Source: Candidatus Stahliibacteriota bacterium (lineage in GTDB: Bacteria; Hydrothermota; Tepidihabitantia; B3-TA06). From it: a stretch of 5,421 nt of DNA. The notes beneath the pieces are model-generated. The model was not told where the DNA came from and made no database searches. It worked only from the letters and a program-made list of their open reading frames with translations. The translations under genes were made by a program, and so were the position numbers. The stretch covers positions 1-5,421 of the forward strand of contig JAUVJT010000151.1 of assembly GCA_030592225.1 (NCBI GenBank), given 5' to 3'. Below, piece after piece: positions 4,724 to 5,421 of the stretch. Each line of letters opens with the position of its first letter. The first letter of the stretch is position 1.

Positions 4724-4751
4724 TTGACATTCAGGCTTAGGTGGATATATT
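4724..4751 (+). promoter_or_regulatory. Promoter P3 for the AT-rich gene
   Basis: TTGACA (4724-4729) and TATATT (4746-4751, one mismatch to consensus) are separated by 16 bases. The predicted start near 4758 leaves a very short leader before the ribosome binding site at 4767-4774 and the ATG at 4777. The spacing fits direct expression of the following gene. Confidence 0.55.
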
Positions 4752-4776
4752 TCTATGCGAACCCTTGGAGAAGGAT

Positions 4777-5322
4777 ATGAGTAATGGTGAACTGGCTATA
4801 TATGTAGAGGCAATTGCTAAGGGGGTTACGCTGGGTACGATAGAGGGGGCAAGTAATCTGAGGAAAGGGGTGAGAAAAATAATCAAAGAGAGAAAGAAAG
4901 AGAAGGTTTGGCGACCTTACGTTATTAGCAAGATTGAGTACATACATGGAGAAAGAATGAGTGGGAAACTAACCACATTTTATCCCCTGTTAGAGTTTGA
5001 AGACCCCAAAGAAGAAGGCAAGTATAAAGTAGGTTATGATAGATTTGATCTTGACGCAGAATCGCCGGAAGAAACGATAACTATGATAGACAACCAGACA
5101 AAGCCTTCAATTCCCGTGAGGGGACAAGAGATACTCTGTTCGGATATTAGAGCGCTAAGGTTTAGAAGTGGGAAAATACGTGATTATTATGTTATGGTCA
5201 TTGATACAGCACCTTTCCCTATAGATTTATTATTAAACCCAATACCGGTAGAAACACAAAATAAAGAATCTAATGTTGAGTATGTTAATATAACCAGAAA
5301 AGTATTAGGTGATTATCCATGA
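4777..5322 (+). CDS. AT-rich accessory gene, unknown function
   Basis: I do not recognise this 181-residue protein. The ATG at 4777 is chosen because GGAGAAGG (4767-4774) lies directly upstream. A GTG at 4741 is in frame but has no binding site and falls inside promoter P3. The N-terminus is helical, followed by a basic Lys/Arg stretch (RKIIKERKKEKVWRP, about residues 33-47). A mainly beta-like, mixed-charge remainder includes YPLLEFEDPKEEGKYKVGYD (about 69-88). No signal peptide or membrane helix is evident. Base composition is visibly AT-richer than the phage genes to its left, with A/T-ending codons and many ATA, AAA and GAA, so it probably has a different origin. The promoters ahead of it suggest independent expression, as for a prophage cargo (moron) gene or a flanking chromosomal gene. 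It has no resemblance to Mu head or tail genes. Confidence 0.72.
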   Translation: MSNGELAIYVEAIAKGVTLGTIEGASNLRKGVRKIIKERKKEKVWRPYVISKIEYIHGERMSGKLTTFYPLLEFEDPKEEGKYKVGYDRFDLDAESPEETITMIDNQTKPSIPVRGQEILCSDIRALRFRSGKIRDYYVMVIDTAPFPIDLLLNPIPVETQNKESNVEYVNITRKVLGDYP

Positions 5323-5336
5323 AACCGGAGTGATTT

Positions 5337-5380
5337 GACAAGCTGCGAACTGATAAGTCCAAATAAGTCAGGAGCTTGTC
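5337..5380. repeat. 8-bp inverted repeat enclosing a 7-bp direct repeat
   Basis: GACAAGCT (5337-5344) and AGCTTGTC (5373-5380) are perfect inverted copies 28 bases apart. Inside lie two direct copies of ATAAGTC (5353-5359 and 5363-5369), ten bases apart, one helical turn. No T-run follows the right arm, so a simple terminator is unlikely. The layout resembles a protein-binding or recombination site, but no partner is visible. The rest of 5323-5421 holds no gene that I can see. Confidence 0.4.
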
Positions 5381-5421
5381 TGTTATTAAACCTGAATTCT
5401 AGCTCTTTGAGGTAGAGATAC

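Noticed and set aside
4662..4735. Resemblance of the minus strand to a cyclic-di-GMP-I riboswitch (CGCAAAG...CCTTAA around a short stem)
   Set aside because: Only a short core stretch is similar. The second stem, tetraloop and the rest of the conserved core are missing, and the strand is opposite to the flanking genes.
5353..5369. Direct repeats as a possible CRISPR-like array
   Set aside because: Only two 7-base copies with a 3-base gap, far too short for repeat-spacer units, and no cas genes nearby.

Overview
The window looks like the early and regulatory end of a Mu-like (transposable-phage-type) prophage, or the remnant of one, in a moderately GC-rich bacterial chromosome. It lies beside an IS30-family insertion sequence and is followed by an AT-richer accessory gene. 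The host cannot be named from this sequence. GC-rich codon use with frequent AGG and ATA, near-perfect sigma-70-type promoters (TTGACA/TATAAT) and a GC-rich palindromic intergenic repeat would fit several deep-branching lineages (Chloroflexota/Dehalococcoidia, Nitrospirota, Desulfobacterota-like). This is only a guess.

Left flank (1-391): the C-terminal end of an IS30-type transposase runs to position 120, and its terminal inverted repeat ends at about 122-127. The IS has inserted into a leftward gene that starts at the GTG at 256-254, leaving only about 44 native codons. Between that gene and the prophage repressor lies a cluster of three GC-rich hairpins (about 290-395) of the kind dispersed between bacterial genes.

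Switch (392-1209): a leftward LexA/CI-type repressor (XRE helix-turn-helix plus S24 self-cleaving domain, with Ala-Gly cleavage site and Ser/Lys dyad intact) faces the rightward gene block. The 160-bp spacer holds two opposing promoters with perfect -35 boxes. They point at each other (P2/186-like face-to-face layout) and carry ACCCA/TGGGT half-sites over both.

Rightward block (1210-4549): a Mu Gam-like DNA-end-binding protein; an unrecognised protein with a Cys/His cluster; a three-helix holin-like membrane protein; a single-pass membrane protein with a short coiled coil; a protein made of two tandem excisionase-type HTH domains; and a Mu gp29-like (DUF935) portal protein. The first five genes overlap or nearly touch, so they are probably one operon. 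A 122-bp spacer separates the fifth from the portal gene. The transposase genes expected after the switch in Mu, and the terminase expected just before the portal, are absent here.

Right part (4550-5421): the portal gene is followed at once by three promoter-like sequences in tandem, a weak hairpin with a T-run, and a 181-codon AT-rich gene of unknown function that looks like separately acquired cargo. The last 100 bases have no gene but contain an 8-bp inverted repeat enclosing a 7-bp direct repeat.
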